From Nothophaeocryptopus gaeumannii (Eukaryota > Ascomycota > Dothideomycetes > Mycosphaerellales > Mycosphaerellaceae): DNA of 64,000 nt. The stretch spans positions 1,054,001 to 1,118,000 of the forward strand of contig JASISA010000007.1 in assembly GCA_031771865.1 (NCBI GenBank). The letters are read 5' to 3'. The notes under the pieces were generated by a model that was given only the letters and a program-made list of their open reading frames with translations, had not been told where the DNA came from and searched no databases. Numbering within the stretch: the stretch's first letter is position 1; every line of letters begins with the position of its first letter. This document shows, one piece after another, positions 35,001-42,585 of the stretch. The position numbers and the translations under genes were made by a program.

Positions 35001-35693
35001 TACTTCAAACGTTCGACCGGCGTCTTCGTCTTCTTCGTCCTCGCCGAAGTCGACAGCAACCCCCTGCTGATCGTCGAGCTCGTCGCCGTCTCCGCCTTCA
35101 CCCATTTCGTCATCCTCGTCTTGCGCATCGTAATCCGTAATCTTCTTGCCCAGGTTGACCAGCTGATTAAATTCCTTGCTGCTCGTTGTGATGCCCAGAA
35201 TGTCGTCAATTTCCTTCTTTTTGTCAAAGTCTTTTAGACTGTCGTCCTTCAAATACTCCAGAATCGAATCTGTCGCAGAAGCAGTCACAGCCAGGCCATA
35301 ATCACCACCCATCTTCTGCGCCACGTTTGCAGATATCAGGTCGTAGACATCCTTGGTCGCGGCGGTTCGGGGTCGGTACCGCAGACCTTCAATGTTCATA
35401 TCCTGCTGGCTAAGGATACCTGCCGCCCGCGAGCTTTGTACAGGTTCTGTGCGCTTTCTCTTGCGAGCCTTCTCTTGTGTCCCCGCGCTCGCGGAAACAG
35501 GTGCCTTTTCGCGGGCAGTCCTTGAGCCCATCTCCCCAAAGTTGATTTTTCCGGCCAAAGATTCGGGGTCGCCGGTCGCATCATCGCCGCGTCGTGAAAC
35601 AAATCGTCGATCGGCCTGAAGGACCAAGTTGGACATGGCCGAGTACTTGTACTGGCCCAAGTTGTTGTCCGCGCCCTTCTTGGAGTCCGCCAT
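29085..35693 (-). CDS. BRR2: BRR2-type U5 snRNP RNA helicase
   Basis: Intronless 2202-residue Ski2-like helicase of the spliceosome, which unwinds U4/U6 during activation. It carries two helicase-Sec63 cassettes. Cassette 1 is catalytically complete: Walker A APTGSGKTNVAM near residue 545, DEIH box near 656 (CIDEIHLLHDDRGP), SATLPN motif III and the QMLGRAGRPQYD motif VI. Cassette 2 is the expected degenerate one: Walker A GAPTGSGKT near 1395, DDLH in place of DEIH near 1498, SVSLSN and QMFGKAGRPLED. Two Sec63 units follow each cassette, the second ending in a very acidic tail. The acidic N-terminal region (about 200-300) is usual. The start at MADSKKGADNNLGQYKYSAMSNLVLQAD matches family N-termini; the 55-codon upstream extension does not. 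As a gene without introns it is a useful quality check for the assembly. Confidence 0.96.
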   Translation of the reverse strand: MADSKKGADNNLGQYKYSAMSNLVLQADRRFVSRRGDDATGDPESLAGKINFGEMGSRTAREKAPVSASAGTQEKARKRKRTEPVQSSRAAGILSQQDMNIEGLRYRPRTAATKDVYDLISANVAQKMGGDYGLAVTASATDSILEYLKDDSLKDFDKKKEIDDILGITTSSKEFNQLVNLGKKITDYDAQDEDDEMGEGGDGDELDDQQGVAVDFGEDEEDEDAGRTFEVRDEGEESEDDLAMGTEEIAEDDAGPPPDADGEEGEEDDGMVIENRLRRSEKQDQDPNFVPAHEIDAYWLQRQVGSIYDDAHIQTEKTREAEAIMSGTDESGEEKALREVENDLMELFDYEHHGLVGKLVKNRDKIIWVTRWRRVAEDDASRIAFEKEMVNAGHAGILKELRGRDEASGKAGPKLQVKLDPVELDAKLEVKDEEDVKKEGLVGGLQPRKTLNLDDLKFDQGNHLMTNPNVRLPQGSTKKPFKGYEEIHVPAPKRKQVPGERPLIPTADLPAWARTGFGSSQSLNRVQTECYSSAFEDDGNLLICAPTGSGKTNVAMLTMLREIGKHRNPATGAINLDEFKIVYIAPLKALVQEQVGNFGKRLESYGITVSELTGDRQLTKQQIADTQVIVTTPEKWDVITRKATDTSYTNLVRLICIDEIHLLHDDRGPVLESIVSRTIRRTEQTGDPVRIVGLSATLPNYRDVAAFLRVDTQKDLFHFDGTFRPCPLKQEFVGVTEKKAIKQLKTMNDVCYTKVLEQVGQNKNQMLIFVHSRKETAKTAKYIRDKALELDEIGKILRTDAASREILKEEAESVSNSDLKDVLPYGFGIHHAGMSRADRTAVEDLFADGAIQVLVCTATLAWGVNLPAHTVVIKGTQIYSPEKGSWVELSPQDVLQMLGRAGRPQYDTYGEGIIITTQTEIQYYLSLLNQQLPIESQFVSRLADNLNAEIVLGNIRTRDEGVAWLGYTYLFVRMLRSPALYQVGADYEEDETLEQKRVDLIHSAAVVLDKASLVKYDKKTGRLQGTDLGRVASHYYITHNSMLTYNMHIQPSVSPIELFRIFALSDEFKYIPVRQDEKLELAKLLGRVPIPVKETIDEPNCKINVLLQAYVSRLKLEGLALMADLVYVTQSAGRILRAMFEIALKKGWSQVAKDALDLCKMAEKRMWPTMSPLRQFPECPVDIVKKAERMDVPWSSYFDLDPPRMGELLGMPKQGRQVCNMVAKFPRLELQAQAQPITRSMLRVELTITPKFEWDDNIHGRAENWWVMVEDCDGEDILFHDQFLLRKEYAIAEMNEHIVEFTVPITEPMPPNYFVHVFSDRWMHAETKLTLDLTKFVLPEKFPPHTPLLDMQPLPVQALKREDYVNLYPDWQQFNKIQTQTFNALYQSDDNVFIGAPTGSGKTVCAEFALLRHFTKANGGKAVYIAPFQEQIDARFKAWRSRFGPNSGGKTVVKLSGETTGDLKLLAEGDLILATPVQWDMMSRQWQRRKNVQNVELIIADDLHMLGGHHGHIYEAVMSRSQAIKVQLENNLRTVGLSVSLSNARDIGEWVGCSKHTIFNFSPNNRPLPLNLHLQTFNIPHFPSLMLAMTKPTYQAILQYAPEKPAMVFVPSRKQVRATAQDLLAACVADDEEDRFLQTEAEQLAPILARVKERSLAESLAHGIAYYHEALTDSDKRISGSLFSQGAAQVMLVSRDCCWEIQSVAHMVIVMGTQFFEGREHRYIDYPLSEVLQMFGKAGRPLEDKDARGVLMCPDVKRNYYKKFLGEALPIESQLMPYLHDVFVTEISTKTIESTQDAVDWTTYTFYYRRLLANPTFYGLEDTSHDGLSTFLSEQVEGTLKDLSDAKIIELDEDEDTIAPLNAAMIAAYYNISFITMQTLLLSLKRGTKLKGILEIVTAATEFEDIQIRRHEEHILQRIYDRIPVKLSEVNFESPHFKAFVLLQAHFSRMQLPTDLAKDQEMVLRKVLNLLSACVDVLSSEGYLNAMSAMEISQMVVQAMWDRDSPLKQIPHCEDEKIDVCSNFGIKDVFEFQDAMDPDENKDYDKLMKGLGFSNTQLADAARFINERYPNVELEFELDDPEDIVSGQPSYVNVSITRQLEDDEEPNLTVHAPFYPAEKTENWWLVVGEESTKTLLAIKRVTIVKELKTRLEVVLPTPGKHELTLFLMSDSYVGVDQAPTFEVEAAEGMEEDEEEEEEVDDE

Positions 35694-35973
35694 CTTTTTG
35701 CGGTGGGGGTCCGCGTGTTCGCGGACGCACTCTAGATAGAAGAAGACAAGGGTTGTAAAGGTGGTGGTTGCTGTCGTTGCGACTCGTACGAGCCTTGCAC
35801 GCGACGTTGGTCGATGGTTGCCTCTTGGAAAAGAATGTCGAAGTTTAAGCCTTGCCAAAACTGGTGGGATTTGGCTTAGTCATTGCGCATGAATCGCGAT
35901 ATCCGCATCACTGTCCGACTCACATCTCAACCACGAACTCTGTCTGAGTACTCACTTTCCCCAGCTCACCAAG
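35694..35973. promoter_or_regulatory. Divergent intergenic region BRR2 / ChaC
   Basis: 280 bp between divergent start codons, so it contains both promoters. No specific operator was recognised. Confidence 0.4.
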
Positions 35974-36861
35974 ATGGCGGAGACTGACGCGGATGGCAAC
36001 TTGTGGCTCTTTGGTTATGGGTATCGTCCCGATGCCTCCTGCCTCCGCCCCCTCTAAGACTGATGGCGGAACAGGAGTTTGATCTGGAAACCCCCGCCGC
36101 ACTACGGTTGGTCGAACATTGTCCTGGCTATTGAGTCACATCCCGTCATTGATTATATCTCAGACATTCGGTTGCCAGGATACATTGAAGGGTATGTCCG
36201 ACGATTTTGGCAAGTGCGTGGCCCGTGATCATATCTCCATACTTGGCAGTCGCTGAATTTGCATGTGACAGGCAAGGTGAGGTTACTTGCAATCGATCGA
36301 CTCATGATCATATCTGACTCGCGGGGCGTCAGTGAGGACCATCGAGGAACTCCAGAAGCTCCGGGTCGTGTCTGCACTCTCATCGACCGCAAGTTGTGGG
36401 AAACCCTGACTGACGAGCATCCTTCTGCTCCACCCAAAGTCTGGGGAGCTGCTTATCGTATACCTACCGAGAAGGTGCCCGAAGTAACCGAGTATATGAA
36501 CATCCGGGAGATCAATGGATACAGCATCCAATATACGCCCTTCAGGAAACCAGAAGATATGTCGGCCACCTATCAGCCGGTCCACGTACCTTCAAGCTCT
36601 ACTATCGACGGGAAGGCGATTCAATGTCTGGTCTACATTGGTCTACCGGACAATCCACAGTTTCTGGGGCCCCAAGATCCTCAGGCATTGGCTGAGCACA
36701 TCGTGAAGTCACGAGGCCCAAGCGGCGAGAACAAGGACTATCTTTACGAGCTCGAGACAGCATTGAATGACCTCAGTCCTGAGAGTGGTGACGAGCATAT
36801 CAGCGATCTGGCCGGGAGATGTCGAGAGATAGAGTCTAGACAGAAGGCTACCAGCAGATAG
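35974..36861 (+). CDS. ChaC-type gamma-glutamylcyclotransferase (with 5-nt microexon)
   Basis: Predicted 220-residue enzyme that splits the gamma-glutamyl bond of glutathione to 5-oxoproline and Cys-Gly. Five exons: 35974-36020, 36075-36106, 36164-36213, 36272-36276 and 36333-36861. All four introns are 54-58 nt with GT-AG ends. The joined protein shows LWLFGYGSLIWKPPPHY (nucleotide-like glycine loop of the GGCT fold), RLPGYIEGYVRRFWQ, then ASEDHRGTPEAPGRV and YMNIREINGY, where the Glu after Arg corresponds to the catalytic acid of ChaC proteins. The fourth exon is only GCAAG; without it the conserved FWQ-AS-EDHRGTPE block cannot be read, because skipping it from the same donor leads straight into a TGA. 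The length fits fungal ChaC enzymes. Confidence 0.85.
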
Positions 36862-37460
36862 GTGGTGGAGGTCATTTGCGATCATATCGAACAACAACTT
36901 ACATATAGACATTCCTCGAACCATACTTGCACAGCCGATATGGCTGCAACTTCTCTGTCTAGGGCACAGTCGTCATCTCCGACGATGCTGCTGAACTGCA
37001 GAAACCTTGAAGCTATTACACCGCCTCTGTGCAGATCTGGGCATCTGACCGAATTAACTTCAAAAAGGATCAATCCGGTCTGAACGACTCGTAAGTGCAT
37101 CGTAGAGCATACAGCTTCTAGACAGTTCTTCTTGGGTGCAAAACGACACCATCCTCCTCGACTCGTATTTTTTCGACCTCTAAAAGCGAGATTCGCCTCC
37201 AGATGATGAGAGCGAATGCGCATCCTTCAAAGTGAGCAGCCAGAAAGTTTTGAGATGCGAACTATTTGCGAGATGCGCTTCTGATGCGCCCCCGGCTCCT
37301 TCGAACGTTTGGTATATTCAACAAGTATGCATCATTACGCAACAGGAGATTACTACCAGCCTCACAAAGCCAGTTGCATTCTCTGGAACATTACTACGCG
37401 TCGACCATCAATGTGCAGAAACCTTTTCGACTAAATTCTGAAAGCTCTGTATTCCTCGAG
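36862..37460. other. Gene-free spacer
   Basis: About 600 bp with no recognised coding sequence. It includes the 3' flank of the ChaC gene and the upstream flank of the truncated amidohydrolase. Confidence 0.4.
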
Positions 37461-37734
37461 ATGGCACACGACCCACCCTTCGGATCAATACTTATCATTT
37501 GCATGCTGCTGGGACTGCAAATGGCATATGCAGATGTTCTGTACGAGGGAGGGACGATCATCTCATTCAACCAAACGACTCAGCGACTACAAGTCCTTCG
37601 AGACGCACACCTCTTGATACAAGATGATAGAATCACGTCTGCTTCTGAGGGCTCCTACAATGGAACACTGGCTTTTAATGTCACCCGTGTAGACGCCACA
37701 GACAAGATCATCACTCCCGGCTTCGTGGACACTC
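37461..37734 (+). pseudogene. First exon of a secreted amidohydrolase, rest missing
   Basis: From an ATG at 37461 the frame encodes a signal peptide (FGSILIICMLLGLQMAYA), then VLYEGGTIISFNQTTQRLQVLRDAHLLIQDDRITSA and DATDKIITPGFVDT. This is the standard N-terminal beta-sandwich half of metal-dependent amidohydrolases, ending right before the first metal-binding HxH. A perfect splice donor (C|GTAAGC at 37735) would continue in phase 1 to a histidine codon, but no exon with the HxH or any TIM-barrel sequence follows. Instead, minus-strand coding sequence of an unrelated regulator starts about 55 bp away. The gene is therefore a 5' fragment left by a rearrangement or deletion. Confidence 0.75.
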
Positions 37735-37789
37735 GTAAGCTCTATACATTCTACCTACACCAAATTTCTCTCACGCCTCCCTTCGACCC

Positions 37790-38455
37790 CTACTCCTCCT
37801 CCTCCTCCTCCCGATCAATCCTCAACCTTTCTCTCAAGTCCCTTGCCAACCGATCCGCCCTCTCACTCTTCCGATCCCTAAACGCCGTATCCAAATCCAA
37901 CAGGAAACTCGCAGGCGCAATCAGCTCCGGCTCCTCATTCCGCATCCCATCAGCAGACACCTCTCCCTGGTTCTTGGTCCTTGACCTGATCTTCTCTGGC
38001 AAAAGCTCCCCAACCATCCCACCCGCATCCTCAATAGTCAAACACCCCTTCCTAACCGCCAACATCATCGTCCCCAAGATCAACGTATAATAAATTGCAC
38101 CTGTGCTCTTCATCCTCCGATACGAATATAGACAAGCCCGCAAATAAAAGCGCCAATTGGGGTCGCGGGTGATGAGAATGGAGTGGACTATGTGAAAAAA
38201 TTGGAATCGAAGCCTCCAGATAGAGGATGGTCCGTTCGGAGATAGTGGGATATCATATCAGCAGCAAGGACGTTGGGAATAGACACATCTGTCCACCAAG
38301 CAATGTCGATCACCTGGAGTCGCTCGTCACAGAGAACCGGCGGAGGAGGTGGCAGCGGTTTTGAAATCGATGCACCTCTCTGTAATAAACCAGCGTACGG
38401 ACCATCGCGTAGTGCGCGTGATGCATCAATGCTTCTGGTTTCTCAGTGGAGGTAG
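37790..38455 (-). pseudogene. Internally deleted end of a fungal Zn2Cys6-type transcription factor
   Basis: On the minus strand one frame gives LQVIDIAWWTDVSIPNVLAADMISHYLRTDHPLSGGFDSNFF, the fungal-specific regulator middle motif (WTxVxI...YL.TDHP..G.FD). It stops at a TAG and a second frame then gives FFHIVHSILITRDPNWRFYLRACLYSYRRM and GTMMLAVRKGCLTIEDAGGMV, the typical C-terminal helices of the same class. About 250-300 residues that normally separate these motifs are absent, and the zinc cluster end is not found upstream. The final Glu run (EEEEEE) is encoded by a GAG microsatellite at 37790-37812. This is a relic, joined back to back with the amidohydrolase fragment. Confidence 0.65.
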
Positions 38456-39681
38456 AGAAGTAGGTATCATGGGCCTGTCGAGTCCATGCTCGTACGGCTC
38501 TGTAGATGAGTCTTTGCCTTAGTGCAGGCTTTTGACAAGCGCCGCAGCCTCACCATGATCTGTTCCATTTCTTACCTGATCTAAGATGATCTGGCTCGTT
38601 TCTCTATGACTGTAGGGACTGTATATACTTGCTGGACATCGCCACTGCCACCTTGCCACTGTCTTATTACTAGCCACCGTCTTGCTACCGACCACTCCGA
38701 GTAGTATTGCCGATAGGTCGTAGTAGTAGAGGTCGGGTTTTAACTACTAATACTAGACGTCGAATTCTGACACTATGTATACGATTCAGCTCTGCTTACT
38801 AATATAGTTTAGGGGACGAATAGGCATACACAGTAGTAGATAGTGTTAGCGTCAACATAGTTGAACGCGCATGAGTTGCCCTGAGGGCCGCTTATATGCG
38901 GGCTGCTTCCGAAGTGTGGGCACTACCGTAAACGAAGTTATTAGTACACTATAAATCAAGCGGCTTGTTGGCGTTCCGCTAAATTACGATACCTACTTTC
39001 CAGTAAAGGGCTTCGCGAATGGGCAAACATGCCCGCCGTGTAATGGGACGTAGTGGATACAGTCGTCGGCAGTCGCAATAGTAGAAAGCCAGGAGAGGAA
39101 TACTATAGAAGCTAACATAGTAGCTAACTTGAACGTAGTTACGACTCGAAATGTAGGAGGATGTATTGAAGAAGGAATGTCCTAGAGGAGTGCGAGTACA
39201 GTACATCTTACAGTAAACGTTGACACGTAGCCCTTTTAAACCTTTATCGACCTTCACAAGGGTGCCTTATGCATTCATGACGCCGTACCGGGGCTACCTA
39301 TGTTATAAGTAAGAGTCTATACAAGCTTTGCCTGTTACTCGAGTGCGTTGTTTGCCTTAAGTGCGGCCGAGGATCGCCGAGCATACCCGTGTCCTGTCCT
39401 CAGGTATCAAGTCACCCCCTCGACGGCTGTAGTGCTCGTCGCATCCATCAAACACAACCGTGTAAGCCCCAAAGAAATCGTCTTGATCAGCGCTACAATC
39501 TCCACCCATCAGTGTGTCCATTGAGTGTGTGCTTGTGGAGATGTGCCTGGTTGAAGTCAAGTCCCTGACCAGCTGCAAGGAGCGGCTTCTGAGAAGCTGC
39601 GACTCCTTGCAAAACTCAAACACCTTGCAATCGCTCGGATTCGGATAGGTGTGCGCTTCGACTGTGACTATACCTGGGTCC
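38456..39681. other. AT-rich, RIP-like region beside the transposon island
   Basis: 38600-39340 is rich in TA steps and stop codons on both strands, like RIP-mutated repeat sequence, but no transposon domain or terminal repeat could be assigned. 39360-39680 has normal composition and contains an unremarkable minus-strand frame, probably 3' flank of the DUF3176 gene. Confidence 0.45.
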
Positions 39682-39824
39682 TCAGAGCATCTTGTGTCCC
39701 TCCTCAAGCCTTGTCCCAGTCAAAGCCCATCGGCGTTCGTCGCGCGACAAAGCAACGAGATGACACTTCGCCTCCTTTTCCATCTCGTGCAGCCTTGGAC
39801 CTCGCGCAGCCATGGCAATGGCAG
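39682..39824 (-). pseudogene. Displaced 3' end of the DUF3176 gene
   Basis: The last 45 codons of the split gene (ending RLEEGHKML), stranded about 10.4 kb from the rest of exon 3. The codon phase across the insertion is kept exactly: ACT GCC ATT on the right side continues as GCC ATG GCT on the left. The stretch 39817-39824 is the left copy of the target duplication. Confidence 0.88.
39817..39824 (+). repeat. Left 8-bp target-site duplication (AATGGCAG)
   Basis: AATGGCAG directly precedes the left end of the large hAT element and is repeated at 50250-50257 directly after its right end. An 8-bp duplication is characteristic of hAT transposition. Confidence 0.93.
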
Positions 39825-40353
39825 CAGGGTGGTCAATGGACAGGTTAATTTTCGTGGCCATGCCGTCCGGACGTTGTCCGGCCGGACGGACAGCCAATAG
39901 GACATCTGCCGGCCGGCCATATTAATGCTAGCGTCCGTCCGGACATGTGAGTGAATGACCGGTGTCCATAATATGTGAATTGACCTTGTTGTTAATGAGA
40001 ATGTTGTTCCTAAAGGTGTTGTTAGGGTTGGGTTAATTGAGTGAATAAAGTACTAGCGATAATATTATAACGTTATATTCCTAGATCTCGGAGCTCTATC
40101 CGCTTTATATAGAGTGTTTTATTAGCTCGACGCTAAGCCGAAGAAGGCCCGTAGCCGTGCGCCGATCTCTAATACCCGACCTCTTAATACGCGACTAGGA
40201 ACGCGTTTCTTTTATATACGTAATACTACTTATTATTCTTTATATTACTAGCTATATTGCACCTATTACGATATTAGACGATACCTCTAGTATAAGCGCT
40301 ACTTATACTATCGATCTAACTAAGATCTACGCTTAATTGTAGCTCGAAACTAT

Positions 40354-40358
40354 CTATT
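40354..40358 (+). repeat. Left target duplication CTATT of the chromovirus
   Basis: CTATT occurs immediately before the left LTR and again at 47157-47161 immediately after the right LTR: a 5-bp duplication as made by Ty3/Gypsy integrases. Confidence 0.93.
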
Positions 40359-40725
40359 TGTTACGCACGGTATCTCGCTTGTCAGGTGACTCGCTTAATC
40401 ACGTGGAATGGCTTCTTTGGAGAATGCGTCGGCAAGTGGAACGAAGTGAAGGAAGTCTTGGCTTATTCCAATCAGTGAGATTGTAACATGAGTTGAACAC
40501 GATGATTGCTAGTCAACCATCGTTGCTATATACTTGGTGGTCTCGCTTGCTCTTGGCAGCGAGTTTGACCGTTCGACCAACTGACCGGTCGGGCGGTCTG
40601 TCGGTCGCCAAACCTCACGTGTTTGACCAGAGGTCCCAGACTGTGGTCAGACACGTGACTTCTGGCGTCATTCTTGCATGGTTCCATGTCCTTGATTCTG
40701 CGTCCTGCAGATTCGGTCCGTAACA
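40359..40725 (-). repeat. 3' LTR of the chromovirus (367 bp)
   Basis: Direct repeat of 46791-47156. By eye the two copies differ only by one C (TTATTCCAATC here, TTATTCAATC in the other). Ends are TG...CA with a 7-bp inverted terminus TGTTACG/CGTAACA. Several CACGTG- and TGACC-like motifs lie inside. Confidence 0.95.
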
Positions 40726-40740
40726 CCATCTCCCTCCTTT
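40726..40740 (-). other. Polypurine tract of the chromovirus
   Basis: On the minus (element-sense) strand the 15 bases touching the 3' LTR are AAAGGAGGGAGATGG, a classic polypurine tract for priming plus-strand DNA. It is followed on the plus strand by a small hairpin (AAACTCG-TCC-CGAGTTT) just before the antisense gene. Confidence 0.8.
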
Positions 40741-40770
40741 ATAAACTCGTCCCGAGTTTCTTTTGTCCGT

Positions 40771-41364
40771 ATGTTCTTCCTATCCGCGATGAGTGGGGAA
40801 CCGCTAACTCGAAAGGAACGTCGTGAGCGCCAAGCTCTTTTAATCGAATCGGAGGGTCGCGAAATGCCGTCGCCGTGTTCGTCTTGCCGCACCGCGCGAC
40901 TTCCTGAAGGGGAAGAACGTCCTCGCTGTGTTGTGGACGTGCGGTTTGGGAGTTGTTCCGAGTGCGTCCGAAAGGGTTACGCACCCTGTGACGTGACAGT
41001 CACCTGGACCGAGTGGGAGCGATTGCGCGCCCAGCGTCGTCGGTTGAAGCGCAAGCTAGACGAGGCAGAAGAGAAGGTTACAGAGGCGATGACGCATGTC
41101 CATCGTCTAAGGAAACAACTTCGTGTTGCCGAGGAGCGGGAGGAGAAGGCAACAAGTAAGGAGTTCGCAGAGCTTCAAAAGCTTTCCCCGAAGGAGACTG
41201 GAGTTCCTGTTGCCAACCCTGAGTTTATCCTGGAGCCCGAGGGAGAGTCCTCCGAGTTGGACAACGTCTTCCAACTTCCTCTGAATTCTTGGGCTGAATT
41301 CTCGTTATTGCCGGACGATCCCTTTTGGGTCCTTCCCACGGACAATCCTCGCGACTCTAGTTGA
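40771..41364 (+). CDS. Antisense accessory gene of the chromovirus: Cys6 plus coiled coil protein
   Basis: Intact 197-residue frame (191 from the second ATG at 40789) encoded opposite to gag-pol, between the polypurine tract and the chromodomain end. Its stop is 12 bp from the pol stop, tail to tail. Near residue 36 is a cysteine cluster C-x2-C-x13-C-x8-C-x2-C-x7-C (CSSC, RCVVDVRFGSCSECVRKGYAPCD), suited to bind zinc. A long basic-acidic coiled coil follows (about residues 84-135, RRRLKRKLDEAEEKVTEAM and HRLRKQLRVAEEREEK), then an acidic, hydrophobic tail (LPDDPFWVLPTDNP). It resembles small Cys-rich DNA- or RNA-binding regulators, but no named family is recognised. It has no frame breaks, unlike gag-pol. 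Confidence 0.75.
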   Translation: MFFLSAMSGEPLTRKERRERQALLIESEGREMPSPCSSCRTARLPEGEERPRCVVDVRFGSCSECVRKGYAPCDVTVTWTEWERLRAQRRRLKRKLDEAEEKVTEAMTHVHRLRKQLRVAEEREEKATSKEFAELQKLSPKETGVPVANPEFILEPEGESSELDNVFQLPLNSWAEFSLLPDDPFWVLPTDNPRDSS

Positions 41365-41376
41365 GGTATTCACTCT

Positions 41377-42585
41377 TCACTCTAGCCGGCGTGATGAGTG
41401 ACACTTTTGTCGTTCGAACTGTTGAATCCTTTGTTGGCAGTTCCGTAGGTTGTCCCTTGGTTCCCAGGTATTTTCCGAGTTGTCGTATCCTTTCCATTTG
41501 ACAAGGTACTGATTATTTTTGCAGTCCAGAATTCTTTCGACTTCGAATTCGGTTTCTTCTTGTGGAACAAATGAAAATGTTTCCTGACAAGGTGTCTCAG
41601 CGTCGGCTGGTTCCAAGAGAGAGATGTGGAACACTGGATGAATCTTTGCATCTGCCGGTAGTCGTAGTCGGTAGTTGACCGGTCCCTTGGCCTCTTCAAT
41701 CAAAAATGGCCCGACCTTTACATGGTCTAACTTTCTGGTCTTTCTTCTCGTTTTGAGATTTCTCGTGAGGAGATAGACCTCATCCCCCTCCTTCAGCTGA
41801 GGTGCCATTTGTGAGCCATGCTGTCGCGATTTCAGCAGGTGTCCTTGTTGTCGTAGGATGGCCTTGTTCATTTCCGAGTGAACATCCTTAAGCTGGTCAA
41901 CCGCAATCAACGCCCGTGGTGCGTTAGGGTGAATGCCAGGTTCGCCAAACAGGTGTGGATCCCTTCAAAGTTTGCGAAGAATGGCGTGAGACCCGTCGTC
42001 TCGGATTGCTGGTTGTTGAGTGCGATTTGTGCCATGGGTAGGAGTGATACCCAATTGTCCTGTGCGTAGTTGATGTAGTGGCGTAGGTATTGTTCTAGTG
42101 TCTGGTTCATCCGTTCGGTTTGTCCGTCGGTTTGCGGATGAAACGCCGTTGACAGCTTGTGTCTGATCCCGATCGTGGATACGAGTGTCTTCCAGTAGTT
42201 CGATGTGAACAACTTGTCTCTGTCGGTAATGAAGACCTCTGGGAATCCGTGATATCGTACAAGTCTATCCAGCACAAGGTGTCCGAGTTGCTCTGCCGTG
42301 TATGTCTCACACGCAGGAATAAAGTGCGCGTACTTCGTGAGCCTGTCGACCATGACCAGTATCATGTCGTACTTGACTTTCGTTGCTTGATCCGTCGATC
42401 CTGGGAGTTTCGTAATGAAATCCATCGTAACTTCGTCCCATGGTTGTGTCGGTGGGCTCCGGAATTTAAGTTGTCCGTACTTCGAATGTCGAGATGCCTT
42501 GTTCTGTTGGCATTGAACACAGCGTGCGATGTATTTCTTGACTCGTTCTCGCATGTGTGGGAATCAAAGTTGCGTTGGATAAGCT
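41377..42585 (-). pseudogene. Chromovirus integrase and chromodomain
   Basis: Integrase core and C-terminal chromodomain in two overlapping frames (41907-42554 and 41377-41910). The zinc-finger residues CVQCQQNK, then DFITKLPGS (first catalytic Asp), FITDRDKLFTSNYW (second Asp) and TDGQTERMNQTLEQ (catalytic Glu) are present. The chromodomain reads YLVKWKGYDNSENTWEP, with the aromatic pattern that reads methylated histone tails and targets integration to heterochromatin. A one-base shift before the DPHLFGEPG-like segment near 41962 separates the two frames. Another near 42560 separates the HHCC finger from the integrase core. Confidence 0.85.

Noticed and set aside
29085..35858. Many antisense frames over BRR2 and other long genes
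   Set aside because: They are shadows of high-GC third positions without recognisable motifs.
36259..36861. ChaC starting at the ATG at 36259
   Set aside because: This start omits the essential YGSLIW loop and reads intron sequence; the five-exon model restores the family N-terminus.
38600..39340. A further transposon in the AT-rich stretch
   Set aside because: Composition suggests RIP, but no terminal repeats, duplications or domains were found.
39870..39960. GC-rich CCGGCCGGAC palindromes as an independent repeat
   Set aside because: They occur at matching places near both hAT ends and are its subterminal sequence.
40493..40723. 76-codon plus-strand frames at 40493 and 46924 as genes
   Set aside because: They are identical because both lie in the LTRs, and have no protein-like features.
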